Shown piece by piece: positions 63,975-64,000 of a stretch of 64,000 nucleotides of DNA (positions within the stretch are counted from its first letter, which is position 1; each line of letters opens with the position of its first letter). The translations under genes and the position numbers were made by a program. The stretch is from Candidatus Poribacteria bacterium. Its GTDB lineage: Bacteria > Poribacteria > WGA-4E > JAJDTR01. Location: the NCBI GenBank assembly GCA_028820655.1, contig JAPPIK010000024.1, positions 203,541 through 267,540 on the forward strand, in the 5' to 3' direction. A model generated the notes under the pieces. That model searched no databases. It had not been told where the DNA came from and saw only the letters and a list, made by a program, of their open reading frames with translations.

Positions 63975-64000
63975 GAGAAATTTGCTATCAGATTATGGAT

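Overview
The window looks like chromosomal DNA of a Candidatus Poribacteria-type bacterium (a sponge-associated or marine lineage). This is inferred from protein style, not from a marker gene. The signs are secreted proteins ending in a C-terminal module that opens with LLPNYPNPFNPETWIPY, runs of TolB/PD40-type propeller proteins, phytanoyl-CoA dioxygenase-, amidohydrolase- and VOC-family accessory genes, ECF sigma factors joined to carboxypeptidase-regulatory domains, and intergenic spaces full of short palindromic repeats. I saw no rRNA, tRNA, CRISPR array, phage gene or transposase.

Layout. 1-745: tandem repeat array. 867-12005: four tandem paralogous genes for secreted WD40-cohesin-dockerin-sorting-domain proteins. 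12006-14391: gene-poor, repeat-rich gap with one strong orphan promoter. 14392-22071: one giant membrane protein (LysM-like, degenerate M28 peptidase, coiled coil, FtsX-like permease). 22407-28218: five secreted PD40 propeller paralogs, one frameshifted, with a 216-bp MITE-like element between them. 29128-31062: multi-pass membrane protein. 31385-33549 (minus): sialidase-like gene followed by two 135-residue membrane paralogs. 33813-37424: HAF-repeat secreted protein diverging from a small coiled-coil membrane protein. 37764-43723: gamma-glutamyltransferase, nucleotidyltransferase and UvrA. 43851-48494: VOC and GNAT genes broken up by a two-gene membrane cassette flanked by partial GNAT/VOC duplications. 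48567-55729: ankyrin proteins, D-2-hydroxyacid dehydrogenase, amidohydrolase, AlkC-like glycosylase and a PhyH-type dioxygenase with an internal stop. 55904-63974: mostly minus-strand signalling/envelope genes. These include an ECF sigma factor fused in frame to a membrane-anchored C-type-lectin-like protein, a sensor-only paralog, a kinase-like gene with an internal stop, an alpha carbonic anhydrase lipoprotein, and a carboxypeptidase-regulatory/thioredoxin-fold protein.

Themes. First, surface display: at least ten products are predicted to be exported beta-propeller, cohesin/dockerin or lectin-type proteins, suggesting heavy investment in extracellular recognition. Second, the sigma-sensor fusion (57260-59437) carries a good ribosome-binding site and ATG at its internal junction, so one ORF could give both a tethered sigma factor and a free sensor. 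Third, genome plasticity: tandem duplication, a cassette insertion that captured a start codon, three genes each interrupted by one in-frame stop (TGA, TAG, TAA), one 7-bp slipped-strand frameshift, and several dispersed hairpin/36-bp/MITE-like repeat families. All functional calls are by reading; no database search was run.
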